The position numbers and the translations under genes were made by a program. Positions 44,361 to 56,515 of a stretch of 64,000 bases of DNA are shown piece by piece. The notes beneath the pieces were generated by a model, which was given only the letters and a program-made list of their open reading frames with translations, made no database searches and was not told where the DNA came from. Position 1 is the first letter of the stretch; every line of letters begins with the position of its first letter. Location of the stretch: contig JAYEVH010000193.1 of the NCBI GenBank assembly GCA_036346255.1, positions 1-64,000 on the forward strand, read 5' to 3'. The DNA is from Ampelocalamus luodianensis (lineage: Eukaryota; Streptophyta; Magnoliopsida; Poales; Poaceae).

Positions 44361-46440
44361 TGGATCATCTCATTTTATGAATTGTTCTTATTATTATAAA
44401 CTATTAATGGTGTATGTTAGATGATGTTAACTCGCACTTGATTTGTTGTTGATTTGATATTGTTTCATTGAGAGTACCTTACCATGACTTGCATGGGAGG
44501 TCTAGCTCATTTTAATAATTTTTTTATTTCCTATTTATTCAGGAAATTCCATGAGTTAGGTTTGTCCTAATCAAAATGGGTTTGACGAAAGGGTAACCCT
44601 TCATCTAGTTAATTATAAGCAGCCCTAGGTCCGGTAGTCGCATAGACACCTCAACCGTTCATGGCTACATTTTATTAAAGGTATATAAGATTTTATGATT
44701 AACACCATTTCTAGTTGACCTCTAGTTTAACCTAGGCATTAGTGATAATCAGAAGCTTTACTTGATTTTTAACTTGGTGTATTATCTTAAGAATTCATTC
44801 TAAGAGCATACTGATAAGAGTTGACATCAAATCATTTTATCCATTTTGATTAACCTTATCCTAACCTATTGACATTAGTATAATGGCCAAGTACATACTA
44901 ATGATTTTTAATCTCTATTTACCTTACCATCTTTTGTTAACTATCTTATTAACCCAGTGCCACCATTGCTATTATCAAAACCATGGCATATGGTTAATGT
45001 CATTTAGGAAACCATATAGTCTAACTCTTGACTTCAGATTAGTTTTATTCTTTTTAGATAAAGTGCTAATGGCTAATCAACTCAAGATGATTCCCACTTA
45101 ACTAGCCCTTGCATTTGATAGGGTTTTAGCTCACTGCTCCCTTTTTGAACAATCTCTAATTCCTTAACAATTCTATCAAGAAGGATTAGCTCATTTAATC
45201 AACTTACTAACAAATTTTTGTTGTCCATTTGTTAAGTGAAAGTCTCATCGTTATCGTGATCAGTTATGCAATTCATAATTTTGCCTTTTCTATTCATTTG
45301 GCAAATAATGGTTATTAAGCACTATCAAACATCTTCAATTCCTGGACTTAGCTATCATCATGTGGTCTGAAATTTTGGAGCTTCCAATAGTGGTCTACTT
45401 GCTGTTCTCATATTTTTCCTATCCTATTAATTATTTGCCTAATCCAAGCTCTCTTTGATTAATTAGTTCACTAAATCATTGGTTGTTCACTGTTGGTTTT
45501 GGATATACATATCTATATTTGTTTTCGATTAATCTGCTTTTGCTAGATCAATGTTCAATGGTTATTTGAATTAATAAAATTCCTAACCATTTGTATTAAC
45601 CATGTCATCTACCTCTGTTATTTTTAATGATCCTCAGATTATATTCTCTATTCATGTATCTTACAAAGGAAAATCTTTGAACTGAAGTACTTAGCTAAAC
45701 TTCCTACAAATTTCATACTTCAAATTTGTTAATTCACTGAGTGTCCTAAATAACAGCCATAAGATTAGTAGGAGTTGGTTTACCTCATAGCTTAATGTCC
45801 AATGGTTAATCAATCATTAAACTTTCTAAGTACTTGTATAAGTTGTATTAGCCCACTGTCATTTCAATTTCTCATCTAAACACTTCTCTGTTCATTCATT
45901 TAATTAGAGTAATTTTTTCTAAGTAAGAGTGTTTGTTGACTAAACTCCTTACTCTTTCAAATATCCATTTGTCAAGCAAATTTTTGATTGATTCGATCAG
46001 TCATTCAACAGGTTTATTAGCCTACTATCATCCTAGTTATCTTCAAACTACCTTCTCTGTTCAACATCTTGCAACATAACAGTTTTATGAACTAAGTGCT
46101 AATAGCTAAACTTCCTTCAAATCTCAACTTCGAAGTTGTTAAATCATTTGAGTGATCTAAATGACATCCATAATATTTTTTAGTATTAGATAGTTGGCTT
46201 TGCAAGTGGGTTTCACTGATATTTCAATTTTTCTCCAAATCCTCTTCTCTGTTCATTTCATCATACAACAGAAAATTATCTCTGAATTGAAGAGGTACTA
46301 TCTAAACTTCCTTCAAAATTCAAACTTCAAATTTACTAATTCATTTGTGGAACCCAGATGACATTCATAAGGTTTGTTAGCATTAGTTGGTTTGACTTGC
46401 AAGAGGGTCCTACTTTTCAGAGACTAACAGAGAGGAATGC
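44361..46440 (-). repeat. Older long LTR, AT-rich modular part
   Basis: No gene. Imperfect modules recur at about 45690-45800, 46100-46210 and 46300-46400. Each has CTAAACTTCCT(T/A)CAAA, CTTC(G)AAxTTxxTxAATTCA and a CATAAG/CATAAT-GTTAG-like end. Spacing and content recall the modules inside the E2/E3 LTRs. Confidence 0.55.
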
Positions 46441-47604
46441 ACACAAAGAGCAGAAGGGACAAAGACAGAGGAGGTTTCAGGGCGGCTCGGGCTGTGTCCA
46501 TCGCCTGTGAGGAGGCATCGGTGAGGAAGCGGCTACCCCCAAAATGGGTTGCCTAGAGGTAGGTGAACCTATGGGTGGTCTTGGCATGGTCGGGCGAGCA
46601 GCGGCCGACCGTGGGGGTGGAACGTGGCTGTGGTGCTCGGATGGGGCTGTGGCCAAAATGGTGGGAGCATGAGCATGAGGGAGGTCTAAGGGTCTCACCG
46701 GAGTGGTCGTTGGAAACAGGGAAATGCCAAGGTGATTTGGCGGCGGAAGCCTCCTGCGACACTGCTTGTTCAACTTGGGAGTGGTCCTAGAGAGGAAGAG
46801 ATCACAAGTGAGAAGAGATCACAAGTGAGTGCTAGAGGGAGGTAAAGGGAGTTTAAGGGGTGCTCACGGAGAAAGGAATCAAGCTGGGGCTCGCTGGAGG
46901 AGGCGCAACAATGGTGGCGGCGGATTTGACCGGACCTGAAGAAGAAGAAGTGTGCACGGCTCTCCGATGGATGAATCCCGAAATCGCTTGAGGGGTTCAG
47001 CTCCTGGAGGGAAGGGACGCAGCGTGACACTACCGTGGCGGCACGGGATCACCGCGCGGTGGAATAGTGACGAGCTGTCGGTGGCAAGGCCTTGTCCGAG
47101 AATGGCATTCGAGCTTTGCTCGGTTTAAGCTCGGAAAGGGTGAAAATGGAGAAGGGAGGTGGGAAGATGGAAAAGGAAAAGTGTGGCATTCGGTGCTCGC
47201 ATATATAGGCGACGGCTCGATGAAAACCGAGAGAGGCGGTGGCATTTGCTCGAGATGTCGATGGGGCGAGATGGGGCATATGCGTGGCGGCCGGGCGGGG
47301 CTTGGCGGTTAGAGCGAGCATGGGCAAGGCATGAGCGTATGAGAAGCCGTGGCGGCACCGTGAAACGGCTGGGCGAGTCGCACGGGCGAAGGTGCCACGC
47401 CTTATGGCCATGGCACAGCCGGTGCTGGCATTGAGCGCATGGGTGTATGGAGGAAGAAGACTATGAGTGGGACCTGCTAGTCTGTGAGAGGAAAGAGGAA
47501 AATTGAATTTCCAAATTTTCTATGAAGGCTGAGTTTCTAGGGAATTTTTAGATATAGATATAGCTCCACAAATTATGAAAATTTGAGGGGCGGTTCTTGA
47601 CATA
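46441..47604 (-). repeat. Start of the older long LTR, with GC-rich leader and TATA
   Basis: Read on the minus strand, an LTR-like sequence starts TGTCAAGAACCGCCCCTC at 47604. It reaches GCCTATATAT (47201-47210) about 395 bases in, then continues into a GC-rich stretch down to about 46480. Open frames on both strands here are base-composition effects. The other end and its primer site are not identified, so the total length is uncertain. Confidence 0.55.
47201..47209 (-). promoter_or_regulatory. TATA box in the long LTR
   Basis: CCTATATAT on the minus strand at the AT-rich/GC-rich boundary, which is typical for U3/R of plant LTRs. Confidence 0.5.
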
Positions 47605-48651
<1,047 letters not shown>

Positions 48652-49037
48652 GAGCAGTTTTTATTTTTTAATCATTTTAAAAAAATTATTTTAAAGATAG
48701 TCTCTTTCTAATTTTATTTTCAATTCTAACCCCTTTGGTCACGCCATGACTCGTAGCGTGACCAAACTGTGCTGTCATGCCATTGACTACAACGTGACCA
48801 AATCTGCCAGATAGCCCTCCGAACCAACACGCGTCCGGTTTCGGGTTAACTCCTGTCACGCCAAGAGGAGTGGCATGACAATACTCATTTGCCATGCCAA
48901 GATCCATGGTATGACAACATGTTTTTGTCACGCCACGCGTTGTGGCATGGTCAAAGGGGTTAGAATTGAAAATAAAGTTAAGAATAGGCTATCTTTAAAA
49001 TAATGTTTTAAAAAGGTTTAAAAAATAAAAACTGCTC
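48652..49037. mobile_element. Mutator-type MITE, 386 bp, 9-bp target duplication
   Basis: Long terminal inverted repeats of roughly 95 bases begin GAGCAGTTTTTATTTTTTAA and end with its complement. They are flanked by exact TCCATAACA at 48643-48651 and 49038-49046. A 9-base duplication with long inverted ends is the Mutator pattern. The centre has several TGGCATGACA/GTCACGCCA words in both orientations, giving extra small inverted repeats. No transposase. Confidence 0.9.
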
Positions 49038-49100
49038 TCCATAACAAGACAGCTACTATTTTACAGATAAATTTATTATACAACACACAACAACACAATA

Positions 49101-49363
49101 CTCTCTCCAGTTCACAAAAACAAATAAGTCGTTTTGGACATCGACACGGTCTACAAAATACAATTTTGACAACTAATTACTATTGTAATATATTTTTAAA
49201 ATCCAATAAAATTACAATATTACGAAAGTATTTTTCAGGTGAATCTACACATATGATTTTGATGTATCTAATCTAAATGTTCAAAAAGGCATAGGTGGTC
49301 AAAGTTTCTAAAGTTTGATTGAATGTATTTCAAAACGACTTGTTTGTTTTGAACCGGAGGGAG
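49101..49363. mobile_element. Stowaway (Tc1/mariner) MITE, 263 bp
   Basis: The ends are CTCTCTCCAGTTCA and TGAACCGGAGGGAG-like inverted sequences, flanked by TA on each side (49099-49100, 49364-49365). This is the CTCCCTCCGTT family of grass Stowaway elements. It is non-coding. Confidence 0.85.
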
Positions 49364-49365
49364 TA

Positions 49366-50129
49366 TTATGTAGAGGTAATTAAGTAATAAATTTTCATTG
49401 CTCTGTATGACATAGAAATCTAAGAGTTATCATTAGGTTCCCAAGGTTAAATAATAAATGCATTTTCTCTCTGATGCAATTTAGAATGCAATGGTTTTAC
49501 CTGTCGCATGAACTATTGAATAAAAATGAATTGTAGGTCGAGGCTGTGTTCGGACAAGAAGTATATACAGATTTGGCAACTTAAGGCCGATTTTTATCTC
49601 GCTATCTAGTATCCAATGAATATATTCTTTTAAAAATAATAAATAACTTTGTCGCACTATTTGCATTGATGCATTGCGTTAACTAATAAAACTGGAAAAA
49701 TGGATATGTACAACTTATATTCCTCCTTAATGATATTTAGTAAATCAACTGAGTGCAGCCATTATGCTTATAGATGCATGATCATTTGCCCTCTTCCTAT
49801 GATCAACAGGACATAAATAGATGATTTCCAGTTATTATCTATGTGATAATGACTGCACTTGTGCTTTGTATGGTGCACCTTCTATTATTTGGAATGTAGT
49901 CAAACTAGCTAGTCAGAAAATAGAAAAGTAACAGGATTATTATTATTATTAAGATCAATTCAGTTTGTTAGAAATCAATTTAAGGTAAAAAAATGTAAAA
50001 AAAAAACCTAGCTTGCATGTGTGGTACTAAGATATCACTTTTGGAAGAAGAAAAAAATGGCTTACTACATGGAATAGCTAATAGCCTATATAATTTATCC
50101 TCTCAACATGATCTTGATGTGTTTGTGTA
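49366..50129. other. AT-rich intergenic sequence
   Basis: No gene or defined repeat. It ends with the GTGTA target site of the next element. Confidence 0.5.
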
Positions 50130-50535
50130 TGTTATGATCTTTAGATCATAGGGGTAAACATCACCGGGAGGATAGCCAGGTGGCGTCAGCTGTTAGGGGA
50201 AAGGGAAGACTATAGATTGGGGAGGCGAAGTGGATTGAGACTTAGACTATTGTATTATCATTGCTTAATGCCAACGATTATAATAGACCTCATTATATAG
50301 AGCAATCTTCTAACAATTATGGATAAAATCAATCTAAACGATGATCTTCCTAACTAATAGATGACATTCCTAATTAATAGATAACCTTTCCAATTACTTA
50401 ATCCTTATACAAGGAAACTAATTAGCTATTTAAGGAAATAGATATTCTTATTGGGGAAGATAACCCCTTCCTAATCCTGGTGCTACATTAACCATGGTAC
50501 TGTTCATGCAAGGAACAGTGACCCAACCTATGACA
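50130..50535 (-). repeat. 3' LTR of the nested short-LTR element
   Basis: TGTTATGATCTTTAGATCATA to CCTATGACA on the plus strand. It opens with a small inverted repeat, TATGATCTTTAGATCATA. It is followed by CTGCTTCCCTCCTTTC, a purine tract on the minus strand. Confidence 0.9.
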
Positions 50536-50850
50536 CTGCTTCCCTCCTTTCGCGATAGCTCATCCTCGAGCTGTGGTGGCGGCCATGGATGAAGCTCTAG
50601 GAGACCCCATGTTGACGAGAGGTCGTGACGCCGGCGGAACATTGCATGGAAGATGGCCCATAATGCTCCAATAGACAGCAACGAAATCAGAGACACCTCC
50701 GGCGGCGCAGATCGCGCAACAACTGTTGCCTATGCTTTCTTTTTTTTTTGACATAAGACAGGAGGGGAAGCACCCCTACTGTAAATATATTAAAAAAGGA
50801 TAATGTACAAGACAAAAGGTAAGAATATACACACAGACACAAGCTCTACT

Positions 50851-51318
50851 TTAACCAAAATCTCTCAACCAAACAAGAAAACTCTCTTTCCGAGAAGGTT
50901 TGACCCTATGGATAACCAGGGCAAAAGCCTCTCTAAACTCCTTCCACCAAGCTGACAAAGAAACCACCCCCTGATTGAAGATGATCCTATTTCGAATTAA
51001 CCAAATACTCCAGCAAGCAAGAATAACAATCTCCTTGAAACAAAGCAAGCGAAACCGGACTTTGCCTTTTTGGATGAGTGCACAGACTGAGAGAGATAAG
51101 TCCCAAACAATCCCTAAAATCCTCCAACACCAAGTGCTGAAAGAACATTCAAAAAATAGGTGCTTCACCGTTTCCAATGTCTTAGCCAAACAAAGCACGC
51201 ATGCTGAAGAAGTCAAAGGAAAGTGCTTTCGAAGGAGGATGTCTCTGGTGTTTAACCTGTCTTGTAAGAGAAGCCAAAAGAAAAACTTCTGCTTGCTCAA
51301 ACAGTAGGAAGACCACAA
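50851..51318 (-). pseudogene. LINE-1 zf-RVT domain (3' end of ORF2)
   Basis: A 155-residue frame with FFFWLLLQDRLNTRDILLRK, then CVLCLAKTLETVKHLFFECSF, i.e. the C-x2-C ... H-x4-C zinc-binding pattern of plant LINE ORF2 C-termini. It is followed by WRILGIVWDL and WSIWLIRNRIIF, also typical. It ends close to the poly(A). It is separated from the RT part only by E5. Confidence 0.85.
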
Positions 51319-51444
51319 CCAAATGAAAGGTCGAGGAGGAGGAATCGCCTAGCGAAGACCGTCACGCCGCTTCAAGTAAACCTCAGATCCCTGAGGTAAG
51401 ACCATTCATCAGGACGATCCGGAGGCGAGACAAAAGGGAGAGCC

Positions 51445-53645
51445 TGTAATACTCCAAATTTAATTAAATGAGAAGAAATAAATTAGAGGGAAGGACCAAT
51501 TAGCAAAGCGATTTAACAGAGGATTAGAGGGGATTACTAAAAAAGGTAGGCAACTGGTCAGCTTTGGCCCACTTGATTTCGGCCCAAAGGTGGGAGTGGG
51601 GGCAGTCGGCCACAAACAAAAGGAGGGGGGAAACCCTAGCTTTGCTACAGTACCTCCATGCTACAGTACCACCGCCATTACTGTAGCACATCCTCCCCCC
51701 TGCTGCTGCCCCTCCATGTTGCCATTCCCTAGCCAAGCTCCTTCCTCGTTGCTGCCAAGGGATCAAGAAGAAGGAAGAAAGAAGGAGAAGAAGGGAGGGA
51801 AGAGGAGAGGCAAGGGGAAGGCTCGTGGGTTTCGTCGCGACCTACAACGATTCTTCAAGGGTAATGAAGATCCTCCCTCGTTGTATGTTTCGAATTTAAG
51901 GCGTATTTGAATTCGTTAGTAGATCGGTTGTCTGGATCCCAATCTGTCCAGACTGTTGCGTGGGAAGTTTCGGGTTCTTAGAGGCCGAATTAGGAGTTTT
52001 GATCTCCTAGAGTTATTTAGCTTATGTTCTTAGCTTTCAGTGGCCGTCAAGAACGCCCAAATCCGATTAACGGTTATTGAGTTATGAATTTTTTAGTGCC
52101 GCTGTCCTGCTGATCTGTCAGCATTCGGACAGTCTGTAGGAAACTGGGTTAAGCCATTAGTTAAAACGAAATCAGAAGATCTCGATCTAACGAAAAATGT
52201 AGTTAATTCCCATACCTTTTCAGAGAGCTAAAGAACACAAGATTTGGACTTTCGTAGCAAAAGTTATGGTGGTTTTAGTGTACTGTCGAGAGAACCCGAC
52301 GTGAATATTGATGTCTTTTAATTTGGCTTGGTAGGGGTATTAGATGGCCGATTCAGAAGGGCCCCTCAACTAGGTTTCGTTGGGGAATTTAATTAGCTTT
52401 CCATAAAGTCCTAGAACACCTTATTTGGACCCCGGTAGTGAAAGTTATGAATTTTAGAACACGACTGTCCACAGAGGGGACAGAACAACATTTAGGAATT
52501 GGAGTTGGGTTTACGTTAAAAGAACTATTGCAAGTTCGTATTTGCTTTTATAGTTTGTTTGATCCATCACTGTTGTCTTAGTATACTTTTAATGAATTTA
52601 GGTGGGGGACTGGCCCCGGAGGCAGCACCCTCTTCGCGTCCTTCGTTCTCGCACGGTTGAGGCAAGTACTTTGTTTGTTACTTTGGTTGAGGATGCTTGG
52701 TCATGAATGCGTGTTTTTGATACATGATAGCGATGCAAGATTGTTGCATGATGTTTGTATTAAGATTGGTGATGCACAAAGTATGTTTATGCTCTATTCA
52801 TGTACGATGTTATTGTTTTGGTATATTGATGATGAATAGAGGTGGTGCATGTGCATATTGAGATCATGCTGAGGCTTGATCACGTGGTGACCAAGCATGT
52901 ATTTCTTTGAGGTCCCCGTCATGTATGTGACGGGCTTGAGGTCCCCACACCTGTGGAGTGTGGGCTTGAGGTCCCCATTACTTGCAGAGTAATGGGCAAT
53001 TGGTCCTGCGCTATGCGAGCACGTGTATGGGTATGCAATGATTTGTTGCATACTTTGCATTACCGTAAAATGCAAAAAGAGATAAAGAGAAAGGATCCTT
53101 GAGCATTGCATATTCATGTGAACGATTTAATGATGTGCTTCTGGAATTGGATGCTGATGTTACAATTTGTATTGTATGTCTTGTTTATGTACTTGCTGAG
53201 TCTGTGGACTCACTATTGCTTTTATTGTTGTTTTAGGTACCCAATCCAGGAACGACATGCATGGGAGGGAGTAGCTTTATGTTCACATGCACACTACCAT
53301 GAACCTTCTAAAGTTGATTAAATTTCAGATCATGCCTTAATAAATGAGCGAATTGCTTAAAGGATTTATTATGATTATGTTTTCGTGTTGGATTATTTGT
53401 AATAATAAAGAGTAGCATATTTGGATATTTGTGGTTATGCTTTAGTCACTTAGTATGTCATGAATGCCTATTGATTATGCTGAATGTTGGATTGTTTAAT
53501 TTGGATAATTGTAATTGTTGGAATCCTTGGTAAAGTTAGCTAAAAAGAGGAGGCTCTGCCAGAATTTAGTAAAGTGTCTTGGTTTTAATCTGCATTGTTG
53601 TTAGTTTAGTAGCATTCCAGGCTTGTGTTGGGCTGGGGTGTTACA
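51445..53645 (+). mobile_element. E5: solo gypsy LTR inside the LINE, TSD GAGCC
   Basis: The 2.2 kb LTR runs TGTAATACTCC to GGGGTGTTACA and is flanked by GAGCC at 51440-51444 and 53646-53650. It contains the CTACAGTA inverted repeat (51644-51688), the modular region with AAAGTTATGAATTTTAG and CTGTCC words, and a hairpin array (52875-53057). Its 3' part is closely similar to the E2 LTR in reverse orientation (for example AAAATGCAAAAAGAGATAAAG). Confidence 0.9.
52875..53057 (+). repeat. E5 hairpin array
   Basis: Inverted repeats in order: CTTGATCACGTGGTGACCAA(G), CCCGTCATGTATGTGACGGG, CCCACACCTGTGGAGTGTGG(G), CCCATTACTTGCAGAGTAAT(GGG) and ATGCAATGATTTGTTGCAT. The first four are divided by TTGAGGTC or similar. 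Each corresponds one-to-one to a hairpin in E2. Confidence 0.9.
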
Positions 53646-53745
53646 GAGCCAAAGAACATAATTCCTGAAACTGCAGAAGTGCTGAATGCGACAGAGGAAG
53701 ATGAAAGTGCGAAGACAAATCTGCCACTCCAAAGAAGGAAGCAAC

Positions 53746-54111
53746 TCATATATCTTGATCAATTGCAAAAGAGAAAAGATGAGGCCACATCAAAAGAGGG
53801 CAACCGAAGTTCCGCACATCCTTCCAGAAGAGGCAAGAGGAGACACTGTACACAGAACAACAAGCAAGACCTTTGAACTCAACTAACAACTGTAGTAAGT
53901 CCTTCCACCAAAAAGAGCCACATAAATGACTAGAACTGGGCACCAAATGGTTCTGATAAAGTGCCTGCCAAGTTAACTGAACCCACGGAATGTCCAAATG
54001 ATTGATTAATTTATGAAGAAGCTTCATCAACAAAGCTTTATTTTGAGTCCGAAGGTTTAAAACACCCAGCCCACCTTGGTTTTTAAGAAGACAAATCTGT
54101 TTCCAAGCCAC
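53746..54111 (-). pseudogene. LINE-1 ORF2 segment after the RT
   Basis: The 121-residue frame opens MAWKQICLLKNQGGLGVLNL, matching the WxxVCxPKxxGGLGIxNL motif that follows the RT in plant LINEs. It then has NKALLMKLLHKL (usually NxALLxKWxWRL). A frame break separates it from the RT piece above. Confidence 0.85.
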
Positions 54112-54156
54112 TAAATAGCCCCCTTTCTTGTTGATATTTGAACCGTGCCAGAAAGC

Positions 54157-54483
54157 CTACCTACAAAGGCAATCAATCTGGTTAATGACCTTAGCAGGGA
54201 GAGCCAAGGAAGTCATATGATAAACCGCTTGAGAGGAGAAGACAGAATTCACCAAAACCAGCCGGCCACCAAACGACAAGAAGGTCGATAAACCCAATAA
54301 TCGAGTACTGATGCGATCAAACAGTGGGGAGAAACACTCAAACTTCAGCTTTGATAGACCTAACGGTAACCCCAAGTATGTGAAAGGCATAGACCCCACT
54401 TGACAACCAAAAGTATTGGCTAGATGTTGCATTTTTGAAGCCTCCACATTAACTGCCACAAGATAGGATTTGTGAAAATTCAC
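54157..54483 (-). pseudogene. LINE-1 RT thumb segment
   Basis: VNFHKSYLVAVNV, then FGCQVGSMPFTYLGLPLG and GGRLVLVNSVFSSQAVYHM: the standard LINE order after the YADD motif (LNxxKS, P..YLGLPLG, GGRLTLINSVLSS). Just upstream at about 54569-54586 the catalytic motif reads Y-A-D-Y instead of Y-A-D-D, and stops break the frame between it and this block. Confidence 0.85.
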
Positions 54484-54720
54484 CTATAAGCCCGTGGAGT
54501 CCGCAAAAGAGCGTAGCAACCCTTTGAGGCAAAAAAGCTACGGAGCTGTAGCTGGCATGAAGAGCAAGGTATAATCTGCGTATTGGACTATTGGAAAATC
54601 TTGAGAAAAATTTGAATCCAAAGGACAAGAGATTAAACCACGATGAAAAGCTTGATTAATGATTGCTTACAAAAGATCAGCAGCTAAGACGAACAGAAGA
54701 GGAGAAAGAGGATCTCCTTG

Positions 54721-55920
54721 TCACACCCCACGCTTACAGTGAAAGGTCTTCCCAGGAACTCCATTTAAGAACACTACCAAAGTGCCCGAACAAAGGATGT
54801 GATGGATCCATTGCTGCCATTTCTCACTAAAACCTTTATATTTAAGCATGGCCAGGATAACATGATGTTCCACTTTATCAAACACTTTCTCAAAGTCAAG
54901 TTTGACAATAACAATCTCCTTTTTAGACTGATGACAAAGATGAAGGTACTGAAAAGCCCAAGCAAGATAATCTTGAATATTTATCCCTTTGAGAAAACCA
55001 TGTTGATTAGCATGTATGACCTTAAGGATAACTGAGTGCAAACGATTGGCAACCAATTTAGTCAACAACTTGAGGGAGCTATTCAGGAGTGAAATAGGTC
55101 GAAAGTCATTAAGATATATAGGGTTCGAAGTCTTCGGAATCAAAGTAATGAAAGAGGAGTTGATACTCTGAATGTTTAGTTTATTTTCACAGAAATCCTT
55201 GCATAGAAGATAAAAATCCTTTGCCACTAATGACCAACATGTCTTCAGGAAAAACCCATTGAAACCATCCGGCCCAGGGGCATGATCAGGAGCCATCGCC
55301 TTAACTACCAAATCAATTTCCTCTTTTGAAAAGGTACTATCCAAGTTAGCCAGAATCTCTGGGTCAACAGGAGAAACCAAGGAAGTTAAGTCAAAGTGCA
55401 TGACCGTAACTTCCAAAACACCTAACCGAGCTTTAAAGGAACTCCAAAGGGCTGCCTCTTTGTCGGAATGCTCAGACACACAAGAACCATCGTCCAAAAG
55501 CAAATGGGCAATAAAGTTGCACCGAAAAGAAGAGGACGAAATGGAATGGAAGAATTTGGTGTTTTCATCCCCAAATTTCACCCATCTGATGGTAGCTCTT
55601 TGTTTCCAGTAAATTTTCTTGGACTCCAAGAGATGCATCAAATGCTTTTGAAGAATACGACGAAAATTGCTTTCTATCTGACATAACTGACGTTGATCTT
55701 CCAAACCATCCAACAACGCTAAAACCCAACTGGTAATGCTGATCAGGAGCGATAGATTAGACAGTCGCTTACTCCAAGACTTTAAGCCTCTTCTAAGAAA
55801 CTTGAATTTGGCCGATAAAGCTTGCGCCACATTAGACAAACTTGGAGAAACCTCCCAAAGGGACGAGATAGTGGGGAGGAAGGAAGCAAACTCAGCCCAA
55901 TAGTTCTCAAAACAAAAAAT
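54721..55920 (-). pseudogene. LINE-1 reverse transcriptase N-terminal part
   Basis: A 372-residue frame (54721-55839) continues upstream without methionine to about 55920. It has KYWKQRA-like IYWKQRATIRWVKFGDENTK, then APGPDGFNGFFLKTCW, FITLIPKTSNP, NDFRPISLLNSSLKLLTKLV, NQHGFLKGINIQD and LDFEKVFDKVEH (usually LDFxKAFDxVxW; first catalytic Asp present). It ends at the HCKRGV motif (usually RGLRQGDPLSP), where the frame is lost. Confidence 0.9.
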
Positions 55921-55969
55921 GGAAGCTCTTGGTATGGAAGAAGAGATCTAGACCGAGCAAGGAGTATGG

Positions 55970-56101
55970 TTACTCCTTTTCAATCAGCTTGGCCACTATA
56001 GCCGCCATGTCTACCAAGATGGCTTTCTTGTTGTCTACGTCGGCACTCATCTCGTTGAGGGTGGCCCTCATGGCCTTGAAATTCTCGGTAGCAAAAGCCA
56101 T
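55970..56101 (-). CDS. 43-residue gag-like start of the short-LTR element
   Basis: A short frame beginning 22 bases inside the 5' LTR and overlapping nothing else. It starts MAFATENFKAMRATLNEMSA and ends AIVAKLIEKE. The heptad-like pattern suggests a coiled coil, as at the N-terminus of some plant LTR-element Gag proteins. It stops 50 bases before the LINE. Function is unproven. Confidence 0.4.
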   Translation of the reverse strand: MAFATENFKAMRATLNEMSADVDNKKAILVDMAAIVAKLIEKE

Positions 56102-56110
56102 GGTGTTGGC

Positions 56111-56122
56111 TCTGATATCAAG
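56111..56122 (-). other. Primer-binding site of the short-LTR element
   Basis: CTCTGATATCAAG on the plus strand, i.e. CTTGATATCAGAG on the element strand, a tRNA-iMet site with one substitution against TGGTATCAGAG. It lies one or two bases from the LTR. Confidence 0.75.
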
Positions 56123-56123
56123 T

Positions 56124-56510
56124 TGTTATGATCCTTAGATCATAAGGGTAAACATCACTAGAAGGATAGCCGGGTGGCATGAGCTACTAGGGGAAAGGGA
56201 AGACTATAGATTGGGGAGACGAAGGGGATTGGGATTTAGACTATTGTATTCTCATTACTTAATGCCAATGATTACAATAGACCTCATTATATAGAGGGAT
56301 CTTCTAACAATTATGGATAAAATCAATCCAAAATATGACTTTCCTAACTAATAGATAATCTTTCCAATTACTTAATCCTTATACGAGGAAATTAATCAGC
56401 TATTTAAGGAAATAGATATTCTTATTGGGGAAGGTAATCCCTTCCTAATCCGGGTGCTACAGTAACTGTGGTACTGTTCATGCACGTGAACAGTGACCCG
56501 ACCCATGACA
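56124..56510 (-). repeat. 5' LTR of the nested short-LTR element
   Basis: 387 bases, TGTTATGATCCTTAGATCATA to CCCATGACA on the plus strand. It is similar to 50130-50535 but with about 20 bases fewer and many substitutions, so the host element is fairly old. Confidence 0.9.
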
Positions 56511-56515
56511 GTGTA

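Larger units (their letters stand above)
50738..55920 (-). mobile_element. LINE-1 retrotransposon, decayed and 5'-truncated
   Basis: A minus-strand non-LTR element. A T run at 50741-50752 on the plus strand is its poly(A) tail. Upstream come the RNase-H-less 3' part with a zf-RVT domain (50851-51318), then, beyond solo LTR E5, RT thumb and fingers (53746-55839 and on to 55920). The sequence at the 5' end (FENYWAEFASFLP) is the region after the endonuclease, so ORF1 and endonuclease are absent. Multiple frame breaks show it is dead. Confidence 0.9.
50130..56510 (-). mobile_element. Short-LTR retroelement containing a LINE and a solo LTR
   Basis: LTRs at 50130-50535 (3') and 56124-56510 (5') share most of their sequence, with TG...CA ends, and are flanked by GTGTA at 50125-50129 and 56511-56515. 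A tRNA-iMet-like primer site lies beside the 5' LTR. Removing the LINE leaves under 500 bases of interior (50536-50737 and 55921-56123), so the original was a TRIM-like non-autonomous element with a short gag-like start. The whole is a three-level nest: this element, LINE, then E5. Confidence 0.9.

Noticed and set aside
46477..47434. Several GC-rich frames near the 47604 LTR
   Set aside because: They are open on both strands because of base composition; the region fits LTR leader sequence.
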